Positions 1 through 8,528 are shown, numbered from the stretch's first letter. The stretch: DNA of 21,544 nt from Bacteroidales bacterium (GCA_900766825.1 CAAFWU010000011.1:1-21544), one strand, 5' to 3'. The notes: a model not told the origin generated them from the sequence alone. A program made the numbers and translations.

Positions 1-51
1 ACATGCCTGTCACGCATGGGGTCGCGAGTTCGAGCCTCGTCCTCACCGCCA
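1..51 (+). tRNA. tRNA-Asp (GTC), 5' truncated by window edge
   Basis: The sequence is identical to the 3' two thirds of the two complete tRNA-Asp genes that follow. It starts inside the anticodon stem, contains the anticodon loop CTGTCAC (anticodon GTC), the T arm with TTCGAGC, and ends in an encoded CCA. The 5' end lies before the window. It is the first visible copy of a tandem set, probably co-transcribed with the next two. Confidence 0.93.
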
Positions 52-74
52 GTTTTTTAAGTTTAGAATGTTAG

Positions 75-151
75 GGTGGGGTAGTTCAGTTGGTTAGAAT
101 ACATGCCTGTCACGCATGGGGTCGCGAGTTCGAGCCTCGTCCTCACCGCCA
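75..151 (+). tRNA. tRNA-Asp (GTC)
   Basis: A full 77-nt cloverleaf is visible. The acceptor stem GGTGGGG pairs with CCTCACC (one G-U), followed by discriminator G and an encoded CCA. The anticodon stem CATGC/GCATG holds the loop CTGTCAC with anticodon GTC (aspartate). The T stem is GCGAG/CTCGT around TTCGAGC. It is separated by 23 nt from the preceding copy and is identical to it over the shared part. Confidence 0.97.
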
Positions 152-204
152 GTTTTTTATCAGAAGTCAAGAAGTTCTTTCGTGGGAACTGAAGTATTTT
201 ACAT

Positions 205-281
205 GGTGGGGTAGTTCAGTTGGTTAGAATACATGCCTGTCACGCATGGGGTCGCGAGTTCGAGCCTCGTCCTCACCGCCA
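205..281 (+). tRNA. tRNA-Asp (GTC), third tandem copy
   Basis: This 77-nt gene is identical to the copy at 75-151, including the encoded CCA, and has anticodon GTC. The 53-nt spacer before it starts with the same GTTTTTTA as the first spacer, suggesting that copies arose by duplication of gene plus flank. A terminator hairpin starts 8 nt downstream, so this is the last gene of the tRNA transcript. Confidence 0.97.
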
Positions 282-288
282 AAGTTTA

Positions 289-319
289 GAGGGTGTCTTA
301 ATTGACATCCTCTTTTTTT
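289..319 (+). terminator. Rho-independent terminator of the tRNA-Asp cluster
   Basis: A 9-bp stem GAGGGTGTC/GACATCCTC (one G-U pair) with the 6-nt loop TTAATT is followed by seven T residues. It lies directly after the last tRNA, so it ends the tRNA operon. Confidence 0.85.
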
Positions 320-418
320 GTTTGTGGATGTTGTGAATTGAGGCATAGTTGGGGTGTCTGGAGTGATTTTTGGGAGTATGGGGATTGTCTTTTGGGGTGT
401 TATGAGGTTTTGTTGATG

Positions 419-550
419 TGGGGTCCGCTCTATACCCGCTCTATATTCGCTCTATATTATGTCTGCGTTTTGTCTTTCGAAATCCAGTTAGATTTTTATC
501 GAACCTCTATCGAACCTTTGTCGAGCCCCTATTGAATCTCTTTTGAGTTT
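419..550. repeat. Degenerate tandem array with 11-bp period upstream of thrA
   Basis: Cutting the sequence every 11 bp from 419 gives units that line up: CTATACCCGCT (430), CTATATTCGCT (441), CTATATTATGT (452), two to three weaker units, then TTATCGAACCT (496), CTATCGAACCT (507), TTGTCGAGCCC (518), CTATTGAATCT (529) and CTTTTGAGTTT (540). The phase holds through the weak middle units. Eleven is not a multiple of three and no gene is evident, so this is a DNA- or RNA-level repeat. It occupies the middle of the 460-bp gap between the tRNA terminator and thrA. The rest of the gap is a G/T-rich stretch (320-418) and an AT-rich stretch (551-696) in which I see nothing definite. Confidence 0.65.
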
Positions 551-696
551 GGCAAAGAATTGGCAGTTGTTGTCAGAACTGCGTGAGGTGTGTGGTCGTT
601 ATGGAATATTTTTAGCTTTATCTTGTATATTTATTCGTTAGTTGTCGGTGTTGCTACAATTCTGTGTCAAAATATGCTTAATAAGATACATATCAA

Positions 697-728
697 TTTG
701 TGATTTTTGCCTCATTTGGTTAATTTTG
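697..728 (+). promoter_or_regulatory. Bacteroidota-type promoter for thrA
   Basis: TTTG at 697-700 and TAATTTTG at 721-728 match the Bacteroidota -33 (TTTG) and -7 (TAnnTTTG) elements, with a 20-nt spacer that is close to the family optimum. Transcription would start near 735, giving a leader of about 45 nt before the thrA ATG. That leader holds a small hairpin AGTGG/CCACT at 746-761. No Shine-Dalgarno sequence is visible, as is usual in this phylum. Confidence 0.6.
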
Positions 729-778
729 TCTTTTGTCACGAGTATAGTGGTTTAAGCCACTTGTTTATACAGTAATAG

Positions 779-3208
779 ATGGTACAAGTCCTTAAATTCG
801 GAGGAACCTCGATGGGCACAGCCAAGAGCATCGCCGAGGTGAAACGAATAATTCTGAGTCATAAGGCTCCAACCATTGCAGTGGTTTCTGCTGTAAGTGG
901 TGTGACCGATATGTTGCTTTCTGCAGCAAAACTTGCCTCGCAAGGCGAGGACTATTCGAGCACATTGAATGCCATTGTTGGCAAGCATAACGTCATTGTT
1001 GAATCTCTGTTCAGCAACCCAGAGCGCGTTCAGGCTCTTCTGTTGCCCCTCTTTTCGGATTTGGGAAGCCTCTTGAAGGGCGTCTCGCTTCTTAAGGAGC
1101 TTAGCAATAGGAGCTTGGATACTATTTCGGGTTTTGGCGAGAGGTTTTCTTCGCTTATTCTGAGCGAGTTGATGGCTGGCTCGAAGTTGGTCGATTCCAG
1201 GCCCTTGATTAAAACACAGGCTGTTGGAAGGCGCAATATTGTTATTGACGATGTTACGGCTCGCAACATTGCCGAGGCGTTTCAGACAATGCCAGACTAC
1301 ACGGTGATGCCTGGCTTTATTTCGTCAAACGAGGCCAACGAACCCACCACTCTTGGGCGTGGCGGTTCGGATTACACGGCTGCCCTTGTGGCTTCGGCTT
1401 TGGATGCCGAGGTGTTGGAGATTTGGACCGATGTGGATGGTTTTATGTCGGCCGACCCCAGAGTGATTAGCCGCGCCTATACTCTTGATCACCTTACATA
1501 TGAAGAGGCTATGGAGCTCTCTCACTTTGGTGCCAAGGTTATTTATCCTCCAACAATTTTGCCTGCTCTGAAGAAGAGGATTCCTATTTACATAAAGAAC
1601 ACTTTTAATCCTACGGCTCCAGGTACAAGGATTGATGATGTGGAAAGTTCCGATAAGAATAGCAAGATTAGGGGCATCTCGTCAATTCGTGATGTAAGCT
1701 TGCTTACCTTCCAGATGGTTGGCATGGTTGGCATATCGGGTGTCTCCATGAGGATCTTCAAGGCTTTGGCCGATGCCTTTATCAATGTTATTTTGATTTC
1801 TCAGGCTTCGAGCGAGCTTACGGTGTCTTTTGTTGTGGAGACGCGTGATGCTGACAAGGCTGCGGCTGTTATTGATGCCGAGTTTGGTCAGGAGATACAG
1901 TCGGGGCATGCTCAGCCAACGCACGTAAAGAAGCAGATGGCTGTGGTGGCCATTGTGGGCGACCGCATGAAGCACAATACTGGTGTGTCTGGCAAACTGT
2001 TCGATGCTGTTGGCAAAAATGGCATTAACATCTATGCCATTGCACAGGGTGCTTCGGAGGTGAATATTTCTTTTGTTATTAAAGAGGACGACCTGCGTAA
2101 GACCCTCAATACCGTTCACGACTCGTTCTTCCTTAGCCGCTGTCAGGTGCTTCAAGTGTTTCTGGCAGGCGTGGGCACTGTGGGTGGCAAACTTTTGGAG
2201 AAGCTTACTGCACAGGCCGATAAGTTGCGTAACGACTATCATTTGGTTATCCGCATTGTGGGTGTTGCCAATTCAAAGCTTATGCTGGTGGACGAGCAGG
2301 GCATTGACCCCGCTCATGCCAAGGAGCGCCTGAAGGCCGAGGGACAGCCCACAACACCTCAGGAGTATGCAGAGACCATTAGGAGGCTTAATCTTGCTGG
2401 CAGCGTCTTTGTGGATTGCACAGCCAGTGCGGACATTGCAGCCCTCTATGACAATATGCTCGAGAATAACATTAATGTTGTAACGGCCAATAAGATAGCA
2501 AGTTCTTCGGCCTACGAGCATTACCTTTACTTGAAGACCACTGCCAGAGACAAGGGCGTTAAGTTCCACTACGAGACTAACGTTGGTGCTGCTCTGCCAA
2601 TCATTTCGCCCATCAACGACCTTATTCGCAGTGGCGACAAAGTGGTTAAGATTGAGGCCGTTCTTTCGGGCACGCTTAACTTCATATCCAATGCTTTGGC
2701 TGCAGGTCGTAAGCTTTCTGAGGTCATTGCCGAGGCTAAGGCTAAGGGCTATAGCGAGCCAGACCCACGCATCGATCTTTCGGGCATAGATGTGGCTCGT
2801 AAGATCCTCATCATGGCCCGCGAGGCTGGCTATGGGTTGGAGATGGCGGACATAGAGCGCACTCCTTTTGTGCCCCAGAGCTATTTGGATGTGCCCGATG
2901 TGGAGACCTTTATGACCAAGGTGGCCGAATTGGACGATGAGTTCGATGCCAAGACCAAGGAGTTGTCGGCTAAGGGGCTGATTCGTCGTTATGTGGCCAC
3001 GTTCGAGAACGGCAAGGTTAGTGTTGGCTTCAAGGAGGTGGGCGAGGGTAGTCCTCTCTATTTCTTGGACGACACCAATAATATTGTCCTTATTAATTCG
3101 GACAACTATAAGTTACATCCCCTTGAGGTTAAGGGCTATGGTGCGGGAGCCGATGTGACGGCTGCAGGCGTCTTTGCCGACATCATCAAGGTGGCCAATC
3201 TATCGTAA
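779..3208 (+). CDS. thrA: Bifunctional aspartate kinase / homoserine dehydrogenase I
   Basis: This fused enzyme catalyses the first (ATP-dependent phosphorylation of aspartate) and third (NAD(P)H-dependent reduction of aspartate semialdehyde to homoserine) steps of threonine and methionine synthesis. The 809 residues match the usual length of about 810-820. The kinase domain begins at once with KFGGTS (residues 6-11), followed by the aspartokinase motif GRGGSDYTAAL near residue 195. Tandem ACT regulatory domains span roughly 310-450, and the dehydrogenase starts with the Rossmann turn FLAGVGTVGGKLL near residue 460. ACT domains imply feedback control by threonine. The ATG at 779 places the KFGGTS motif at the expected distance. 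The gene starts a probable thrAC operon and is G/T-rich on the coding strand. Confidence 0.97.
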   Translation: MVQVLKFGGTSMGTAKSIAEVKRIILSHKAPTIAVVSAVSGVTDMLLSAAKLASQGEDYSSTLNAIVGKHNVIVESLFSNPERVQALLLPLFSDLGSLLKGVSLLKELSNRSLDTISGFGERFSSLILSELMAGSKLVDSRPLIKTQAVGRRNIVIDDVTARNIAEAFQTMPDYTVMPGFISSNEANEPTTLGRGGSDYTAALVASALDAEVLEIWTDVDGFMSADPRVISRAYTLDHLTYEEAMELSHFGAKVIYPPTILPALKKRIPIYIKNTFNPTAPGTRIDDVESSDKNSKIRGISSIRDVSLLTFQMVGMVGISGVSMRIFKALADAFINVILISQASSELTVSFVVETRDADKAAAVIDAEFGQEIQSGHAQPTHVKKQMAVVAIVGDRMKHNTGVSGKLFDAVGKNGINIYAIAQGASEVNISFVIKEDDLRKTLNTVHDSFFLSRCQVLQVFLAGVGTVGGKLLEKLTAQADKLRNDYHLVIRIVGVANSKLMLVDEQGIDPAHAKERLKAEGQPTTPQEYAETIRRLNLAGSVFVDCTASADIAALYDNMLENNINVVTANKIASSSAYEHYLYLKTTARDKGVKFHYETNVGAALPIISPINDLIRSGDKVVKIEAVLSGTLNFISNALAAGRKLSEVIAEAKAKGYSEPDPRIDLSGIDVARKILIMAREAGYGLEMADIERTPFVPQSYLDVPDVETFMTKVAELDDEFDAKTKELSAKGLIRRYVATFENGKVSVGFKEVGEGSPLYFLDDTNNIVLINSDNYKLHPLEVKGYGAGADVTAAGVFADIIKVANLS

Positions 3209-3238
3209 CGTAACTTCAAGCATATCCACTGTATTAGC

Positions 3239-4528
3239 ATGAAATTTTACAGCACAAATAACAGAAATCATACTGCCGACCTCAAGACGGCGGTACTTAA
3301 GGGTTTGGCACCCGACAAGGGTCTCTACATGCCCGAGAGCATTCCTGTGCTCCCCCAATCGTTCTGGGACTCGATTCCTGGCAAGAGCATGGGCGAGATT
3401 GGTTTTGAGATGCTTAAGCATTTCTTCTGCCCCGACATTCCCGAGGATAAGTTCAAGGCCATGGTTGAGGATGCTTTCAACTTCCCCGTGCCTGTGGTTA
3501 AGGTTAGCGACCGCATCAGTTCGCTGGAGCTTTTCCATGGTCCCACCTTGGCTTTTAAAGATGTTGGCGCTCGCTTCTTGGCCCGCGTTATGTCCTACTT
3601 TGCGGACTATGGTAGCCGCTCTATCAACGTGTTGGCAGCAACGAGTGGCGACACGGGTAGTGCTGTGGCCAATGGTTTCTTGGGTGTGCCTAATGTCTAT
3701 GTTCATATCCTCTACCCATCGGGTTTGGTGAGCAAGCTTCAGGAGTTGCAGTTCACAACCTTGGGGCAGAATATTAGTGCCTACGAGGTTCGCGGTGTGT
3801 TCGACGATTGCCAACGCATGGTGAAGGAGGCCTTTATGGACGAGGAGGTGAACAAGGAGAAGGTTCTTACTTCGGCCAACTCTATTAACTTGGCTCGCTT
3901 CTTGCCTCAGAGTGTATACTATGTTCACGCCTTGTCGCAGATACCAAAGGAGAAGTGGGCTAATTTGGTTATCTCGGTGCCCAGTGGCAACTTCGGTGAC
4001 ATAACCGCTGGTTTGGTGGCCTTCAAGATGGGCATGCCTATCAAGCGTTTCATTGCTGCGGTGAATGCAAACAAGGTGTTCCCCGACTTTATGGCAACGG
4101 GTGAGTATAAGCCTCAGCCTTCGCTAAGCACTTTGGCCAATGCTATGGATGTGGGCAACCCTAGCAACTTTGCTCGTGTCTATGAACTCTTTGGCTGCAA
4201 GGTGGAGAATATGCGTGAGTACATCAGCAGCTATAGCTACTCCGATGAGCTCATTGGCAAGACCATTGCCCATGTGGCCGATAAGTATGGCTACATTTGC
4301 GACCCCCACGGTGCCGTAGGTTTCGCTGCTTTGGAGGATAACCTTCAGGAGGGCGAAGAGGGTCTCTTCTTGGAGACTGCACACCCAGCAAAGTTTATTG
4401 ACACGGTGGAGAAGTTTGCTGGTCGTAAGGTGGAGATTCCTGAACGTCTGGCTAAGTTCCTCAATGGGCAGAAGAAGTCGGTTGTTATCGACAACGATTA
4501 TCACAACATTTTGGGCTCGCTCAAATAG
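3239..4528 (+). CDS. thrC: Threonine synthase
   Basis: A PLP enzyme that converts O-phosphohomoserine to threonine and phosphate. It has 429 residues, typical of the bacterial class. The N-terminus MKFYSTN with LKGLAPDKGLYMP is characteristic, and the PLP-binding lysine lies in HGPTLAFKDVGARF (K107). ATSGDTGSA and SVPSGNFGDITAG are the cofactor-phosphate and substrate loops. It begins 30 bp after thrA and is probably co-transcribed with it. In many Bacteroidales a phosphoglycerate-mutase-like homoserine kinase gene lies between the two; here there is none, so the kinase that supplies its substrate must be encoded elsewhere. Confidence 0.97.
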   Translation: MKFYSTNNRNHTADLKTAVLKGLAPDKGLYMPESIPVLPQSFWDSIPGKSMGEIGFEMLKHFFCPDIPEDKFKAMVEDAFNFPVPVVKVSDRISSLELFHGPTLAFKDVGARFLARVMSYFADYGSRSINVLAATSGDTGSAVANGFLGVPNVYVHILYPSGLVSKLQELQFTTLGQNISAYEVRGVFDDCQRMVKEAFMDEEVNKEKVLTSANSINLARFLPQSVYYVHALSQIPKEKWANLVISVPSGNFGDITAGLVAFKMGMPIKRFIAAVNANKVFPDFMATGEYKPQPSLSTLANAMDVGNPSNFARVYELFGCKVENMREYISSYSYSDELIGKTIAHVADKYGYICDPHGAVGFAALEDNLQEGEEGLFLETAHPAKFIDTVEKFAGRKVEIPERLAKFLNGQKKSVVIDNDYHNILGSLK

Positions 4529-4699
4529 GGGTGGCGATATCGTAAAAAAGATTGCCTATTGGCTGAGTTTGGCACGTGCTGTGCAAATGTTGCTTGTGGG
4601 CAATGGTTGCAAGGCAATGTTGCTGCCGCATGTGTATCTGTAACAAAACGGGACGGACACATCATCAATTAACTAATATCATAGGAAAACAAAAAAGTC

Positions 4700-5341
4700 A
4701 TGATTAAGAAAATCTGTTTGCTTTTCTCCCTTGTGGCTCTCACATTCTCTGCAATGGCGCAGGACAAGAGTGCCGATGAATATAAGAACGAGGGAAATGA
4801 GTTTGTACGTAATAAGCGTTTCCAGCAGGCTTTGGAGTCTTATCAGCAGGCTCTGAAGTTGTGGGGCGATTCGGTTGACCAGCAGACTGTTTTTAATGCA
4901 GGTATCTGCGCAGAGAAGACCAAAGATTTGGATTTGGCAATCAGCTACTTCACTCAGTGCAAAGAGGCTGGTTTCAAGGAGCCTGATGCAGCATATCGCA
5001 TTGCTCTGCTTTTGAAGAAGCAGAAAAAGACCGATGAATATAAGACCGCAGTTGAGGCTGGTTATGAGACCTATAAGAATGGCAAGACTGGTAACCTCTT
5101 CAAGAAAGAGTTTGCTAAGATTTACCGTGACGAGGCTATGGGCATCTTCAATGAGGGTGCCGATGTGACCAAGCAGATGCAGAGTGCCTCTGGTGCTAAG
5201 CTTGACGAGCTTAAGGCTCAGGCTAAGGCTAAGTTTAGAGAGGCTATGACTGCTATCGACAAGTCGTTGGATATCAATCCTGACGATGCTAATGCCAAGA
5301 CTGTTAAGCAGAATATTGAGAAGCAGCTTGCTGCTTTCTAA
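4700..5341 (+). CDS. Secreted tetratricopeptide-repeat protein
   Basis: A 213-residue protein with a clear Sec signal peptide (positive MIKK, hydrophobic core to about residue 18, cleavage after SAMA, next residue Q). The mature part has TPR-like helical pairs at about 25-58 (DEYKNEGNEFVRNKRFQQAL), 63-95 and 170-205 (FREAMTAIDKSLDINPDD). TPRs mediate protein-protein contacts, so it probably acts as a periplasmic scaffold. Its partner cannot be told from the sequence. It is separated by 171 bp from thrC and followed by its own terminator, so it is probably a single-gene transcript. I could not identify a convincing promoter in the gap. Confidence 0.85.
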   Translation: MIKKICLLFSLVALTFSAMAQDKSADEYKNEGNEFVRNKRFQQALESYQQALKLWGDSVDQQTVFNAGICAEKTKDLDLAISYFTQCKEAGFKEPDAAYRIALLLKKQKKTDEYKTAVEAGYETYKNGKTGNLFKKEFAKIYRDEAMGIFNEGADVTKQMQSASGAKLDELKAQAKAKFREAMTAIDKSLDINPDDANAKTVKQNIEKQLAAF

Positions 5342-5370
5342 GTCGGTTTAGGCTTAAGGTTATATGATTA

Positions 5371-5407
5371 GGAGTGCCATCTTTTGGGGTGGCACTCCTT
5401 TTTTTTT
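5371..5407 (+). terminator. Rho-independent terminator after the TPR gene
   Basis: A 9-bp perfect stem GGAGTGCCA (5371-5379) / TGGCACTCC (5390-5398) with a 10-nt loop is followed by nine T residues. It lies 30 bp beyond the TPR stop codon. Confidence 0.92.
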
Positions 5408-5556
5408 GTTGGGGAGGGAAATTGTGATTTGGACTTGGGTGCTGTAAAATATTTGGGTAGAAAAGGCAAAAGTTACCACAATACAAAACAACAAGTGACC
5501 GATGTCTTTTTGTTGTCAAAAAAACACTGGTCACAGTTAAACCTTTATATCATTTC

Positions 5557-6249
5557 TTAGTTCAAGGCTTGGTTGGTTGGCAAAGCAACCTCTTTTTGTT
5601 CTGTGGCTTGCGCTGAAGGGGCATCAGATGTGGCATTGGACGTTGCATCTTTGCTGTGCACAAGGCGAATATCGTAGCCCAAATCCTTCATGGGAGCCAA
5701 AATCATCCAAAGGCTCTCTTCGGACTTCTGTTCGGCGGTCTCCAGCAAGCCATTCCGTAGGGCGTTCACCTCCATACTGTCGCGGTGGGCAGCACAGAAA
5801 GTGTTGAAGTCAGTCACGCCAATAGATGAAAAGAGACCATTGTTTTTGTCCAAAATCTTTACGCTCGATGGGTCGATGTCGTGAGAGAGAATGCGAGCTT
5901 CGGGCATCTCGATGGTAATAATGGTGTCCTCTACGCTCACTTTAGAGGACTTAAGGTCGATGCCAGCTTTTATCATTCCACTGTACTGAACCAAGATGTA
6001 GCTGGTGGAAAAGGGTACCGTCATGCCCCACAACTTTTCTTTCTTCTCGTGGCGAGCAATGTCAGTATAGTCGTAGCTTACGGTTGCCAACTCGCTAATC
6101 TGGGCCAACTTACTCTCTATGACCGAAATATCTATGGCCTTTTTCTCTTCTACAACTTGAGTGCCGGTGGGTGTGCCAAACCAAACACCCAATTGGAAAG
6201 AGAGGTAGCAGGCAACGCACAGCACCACGGTAAAGATGACGTTTTTCAT
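5557..6249 (-). CDS. DUF4230 family membrane-anchored protein
   Basis: A 230-residue protein with one N-terminal transmembrane helix (about residues 4-23, VIFTVVLCVACYLSFQLGVWF). A globular part resembles DUF4230, judged from the ISELATVSYDYTDI and YILVQYSGMIKAGIDLK segments and IEMPEARILSHDIDPSSVKI. The tail from about residue 200 is Ala/Thr/Ser-rich and of low complexity. The function of DUF4230 is not known; the layout suggests an anchored domain outside the inner membrane. The gene is convergent with the TPR gene and divergent from the sensor kinase operon. No clear promoter was found in the 263-bp gap before the kinase gene. Confidence 0.8.
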   Translation of the reverse strand: MKNVIFTVVLCVACYLSFQLGVWFGTPTGTQVVEEKKAIDISVIESKLAQISELATVSYDYTDIARHEKKEKLWGMTVPFSTSYILVQYSGMIKAGIDLKSSKVSVEDTIITIEMPEARILSHDIDPSSVKILDKNNGLFSSIGVTDFNTFCAAHRDSMEVNALRNGLLETAEQKSEESLWMILAPMKDLGYDIRLVHSKDATSNATSDAPSAQATEQKEVALPTNQALN

Positions 6250-6469
6250 GTTTTTGTGTTTGCTTTAGATTTTGTTCCTTACGCCGTATACGCACAAATG
6301 TGATTTTACGTTGCCACATGGCATAGGCTTATGTTCCATAATTTCACACAAATGTTGGTGAGGGGTTGTTATGGCGTACGATGGTAAAAGGTGGGGTGGG
6401 GGACGATGGACAAGCAAGCAGGTCGTACATTTTATGGCTTTTTTTAATTCCTTCTGCACCCTTTTTTTT

Positions 6470-6477
6470 TATATTTG
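6470..6477 (+). promoter_or_regulatory. Candidate -7 element for the sensor kinase operon
   Basis: TATATTTG fits the Bacteroidota -7 consensus TAnnTTTG and sits 35 bp before the kinase ATG, directly after a run of ten T. A matching -33 TTTG at the usual spacing is not visible, so this is a half-supported promoter. Confidence 0.4.
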
Positions 6478-6512
6478 TTAGGAATTAATTCGTTCAATCA
6501 CTCGCAAAGGAT

Positions 6513-7658
6513 ATGGTAAATAAGGGCGACAAAGATATAGAGGCAAAGCCAGAGAGCGAAGAAAAAGGGCGTTTCCGCTTTGGCAAGATAGGCCCATCGG
6601 TGTTGGTTCACATTGCAGTATGGGGCGTTTTGTTTGCGCTCCCTGTGATCTATTACATCGAGGACCCCTCGCTCTTTAAGTTTGCTCGGCGTACATTTAC
6701 CATGCTCATAGGCCTTGCCATAACATTCTATGGCAACTATCTTTGGGCCATAGGCAACCTTTTCTATCGCAAGCGCTATCTGCTTTTTGCACTCTTCAAC
6801 ATTGCGCTCTTCTTTTTTGTGGGCGAACTGCGAGATGTGGTTGGAAACTTCATCGACAACCTGATGGAGGTGGTGGACGACCGCCCCAAGGTACACTCCG
6901 TTTCTGCCCATTCGCTCTTTGTCTACAACGACGTCATCTTCTTCCTCTTGGCCATAGGAGCTTCGCTTGGCATTTTCCATGGCGAAGAGATGCGCTCCCT
7001 CGAGATGGCCCGCAAGAAACTGGAGAACGAAACGCTGACATCCGAACTGCAACTGCTTCGCTATCAGGTTCAACCCCACTTCTTCTTCAATTCGCTCAAC
7101 AACATATATGCCCTCATTGGTCGTTCACCAGGTGAGGCTCAGAAGGCCGTCATGAGCTTGAGCAAGATGATGCGTTACATCCTCTACGACAGCAGCACTG
7201 CCAGTGTCAGTTTGACCCACGAGGTAAGTTTTATAAACAATTATGCCCAACTTATGTGCCTAAGACTCCATCAGGGCAGCCAGTTCGATTTCGCAACACC
7301 CGAAACCCTCGAGGGCATCACGGTTCCCCCCCTTGTCTTTATACCTTTGGTAGAGAATGCATTCAAACATGGTGTGGCACCCGATGGCACAGCCAACATA
7401 CAATGCACTCTGTCCGTTGATAATGACCAACTTACATTCAGTGTCAGCAATAAGGCCTACCCTTGCCACACCGCCGAGGATAAGTCCCGTTCGGGCATTG
7501 GGCTAACCAATTTGGTCAAAAGGTTAGACATTTTATATGCCAACACCTACTCCTTTACCAAAACCCTTTCAGACGACAATATTTTCACCGTTGCCGTATG
7601 CCTACCCTTGTCGGACCGCTCCGCCCTTGGAACCAACGTACATTCGGCGCATTCATAA
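6513..7658 (+). CDS. LytS-type sensor histidine kinase
   Basis: A 381-residue inner-membrane kinase of the LytS/YehU (His_kinase) family. Four transmembrane helices lie at about 25-48, 60-83, 88-110 and 134-156, and the sensing domain has no large periplasmic loop. A short coiled-coil linker leads to the phosphoacceptor motif QPHFFFNSLNNIYAL (H189). The ATPase domain shows the N box PLVENAFKHGV and the G box SGIGLTNLVKRL. Its partner is the LytTR regulator 50 bp downstream, which belongs to the matching class. The sensed signal is unknown. The start at 6513 is the first ATG with a positively charged cytoplasmic N-terminus before the first helix. Confidence 0.92.
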   Translation: MVNKGDKDIEAKPESEEKGRFRFGKIGPSVLVHIAVWGVLFALPVIYYIEDPSLFKFARRTFTMLIGLAITFYGNYLWAIGNLFYRKRYLLFALFNIALFFFVGELRDVVGNFIDNLMEVVDDRPKVHSVSAHSLFVYNDVIFFLLAIGASLGIFHGEEMRSLEMARKKLENETLTSELQLLRYQVQPHFFFNSLNNIYALIGRSPGEAQKAVMSLSKMMRYILYDSSTASVSLTHEVSFINNYAQLMCLRLHQGSQFDFATPETLEGITVPPLVFIPLVENAFKHGVAPDGTANIQCTLSVDNDQLTFSVSNKAYPCHTAEDKSRSGIGLTNLVKRLDILYANTYSFTKTLSDDNIFTVAVCLPLSDRSALGTNVHSAHS

Positions 7659-7708
7659 AACACTCCATTGGTCATACTCAGCATCACATTTCATCGTTAT
7701 CGCATTCT

Positions 7709-8509
7709 ATGAATAAAGACAACAACACTCTCATACAAACTCTGGTGGTCGACGACGAGCCCCTTGCCCAAGAATTGGTTGCGGACTATGTGTCGCAGAC
7801 CCCCTTTTTGCAACTAACCAAATGTTGCTCCAATGCTGCCGAAGCTCTGCAAACAATAGCTCAAGGCAACATAGAGCTCGTTTTTTTAGACATACAGATG
7901 CCAGGACTCTCGGGGCTCTCTTTGGCCAAAGCACTCAGTGGGCGTACATTGCCCAAAATTGTCTTCACCACGGCCTACGATGAGTATGCCCTCGAAGGCT
8001 ATAAACTCGACGCCGCCGACTACCTTCTCAAGCCCTTCGACTACGAAGAGTTTCTGCGTGCCGCCACCAAAGTACATCGCCTAATAGAGTTGGAACGTAA
8101 GGTCGCAGCTGCCGACAGCGAACAAGCCAAAGCTCTTGAGCCTCAGCCAACTGCCAATGCCACCCAGCCCACACCCAATGCCGAACCACCATACTTTTTT
8201 GTAAAAAGTGAGTACAAGTTGGTCCGTGTGGTCATAGACAAAGTTTGTTACATCGAGGGACTCAAAGACTACGTAAAAATCTTTGTGCAAGACCAGCCTA
8301 AACCAATCCTAACCCTCTCAACGCTCAAGCAGATGGAGGCAAAACTACAGCCCCATGAATTTATGAGGTTGCATAAGTCCTTCATTGTTAACATGAAAAT
8401 GCTTACTCGTGTCGAACGCAACATGGTCTGCATCGCCGACGCCAAAATTCCCATTGGCGATGGCTATCGAGCCAAATTCCAAGAAGCATTGAGTAAAATG
8501 ACGTTGTGA
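7709..8509 (+). CDS. LytTR-family response regulator
   Basis: A 266-residue DNA-binding regulator paired with the upstream LytS-type kinase. The receiver domain (about 8-125) has the acidic pair D15-D16, the phosphoacceptor D61 in FLDIQMPGLSG, the switch T in VFTTAYDEYA and K in DYLLKPFD. A Q/A/P-rich linker follows, then a LytTR domain from about 160 with YIEGLKDYVKIF and FMRLHKSFIVNM. A start at 7598 inside the kinase gene is also open, but the extra 37 residues are unlike any receiver. The ATG at 7709 puts the VVDDEP motif near residue 14 as expected. It is probably co-transcribed with the kinase. Confidence 0.93.
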   Translation: MNKDNNTLIQTLVVDDEPLAQELVADYVSQTPFLQLTKCCSNAAEALQTIAQGNIELVFLDIQMPGLSGLSLAKALSGRTLPKIVFTTAYDEYALEGYKLDAADYLLKPFDYEEFLRAATKVHRLIELERKVAAADSEQAKALEPQPTANATQPTPNAEPPYFFVKSEYKLVRVVIDKVCYIEGLKDYVKIFVQDQPKPILTLSTLKQMEAKLQPHEFMRLHKSFIVNMKMLTRVERNMVCIADAKIPIGDGYRAKFQEALSKMTL

Positions 8510-8528
8510 CAAAACGTTGTAAAATGCC

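Noticed and set aside
302..535. 77-codon open frame on + after the tRNA terminator
   Set aside because: It begins inside the terminator, has a composition unlike a protein (many Cys, Trp and Tyr from G/T-rich DNA) and runs through the 11-bp repeats.
1682..2242. 186-codon open frame on the minus strand inside thrA
   Set aside because: It is a shadow of the conserved thrA frame; thrA is unambiguous across this stretch.
3200..3928. 242-codon open frame on the minus strand inside thrC
   Set aside because: It is a shadow of the thrC frame, with a His/Leu/Asn-rich product typical of antisense reading.
5495..5534. GTGACC/GGTCAC as a terminator of the DUF4230 gene
   Set aside because: The stem has six pairs around a 28-nt loop and no T tract on the minus strand.
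6329..6339. TTATGTTCCAT as a possible XerD arm of a dif site
   Set aside because: Only one half-site resembles dif; the expected XerC arm and central region do not match, so no dif site is claimed despite the composition switch.
7598..7708. Upstream start for the LytTR regulator
   Set aside because: It would add 37 residues unlike any receiver domain and overlap the kinase gene by 61 bp; the ATG at 7709 fits the family.
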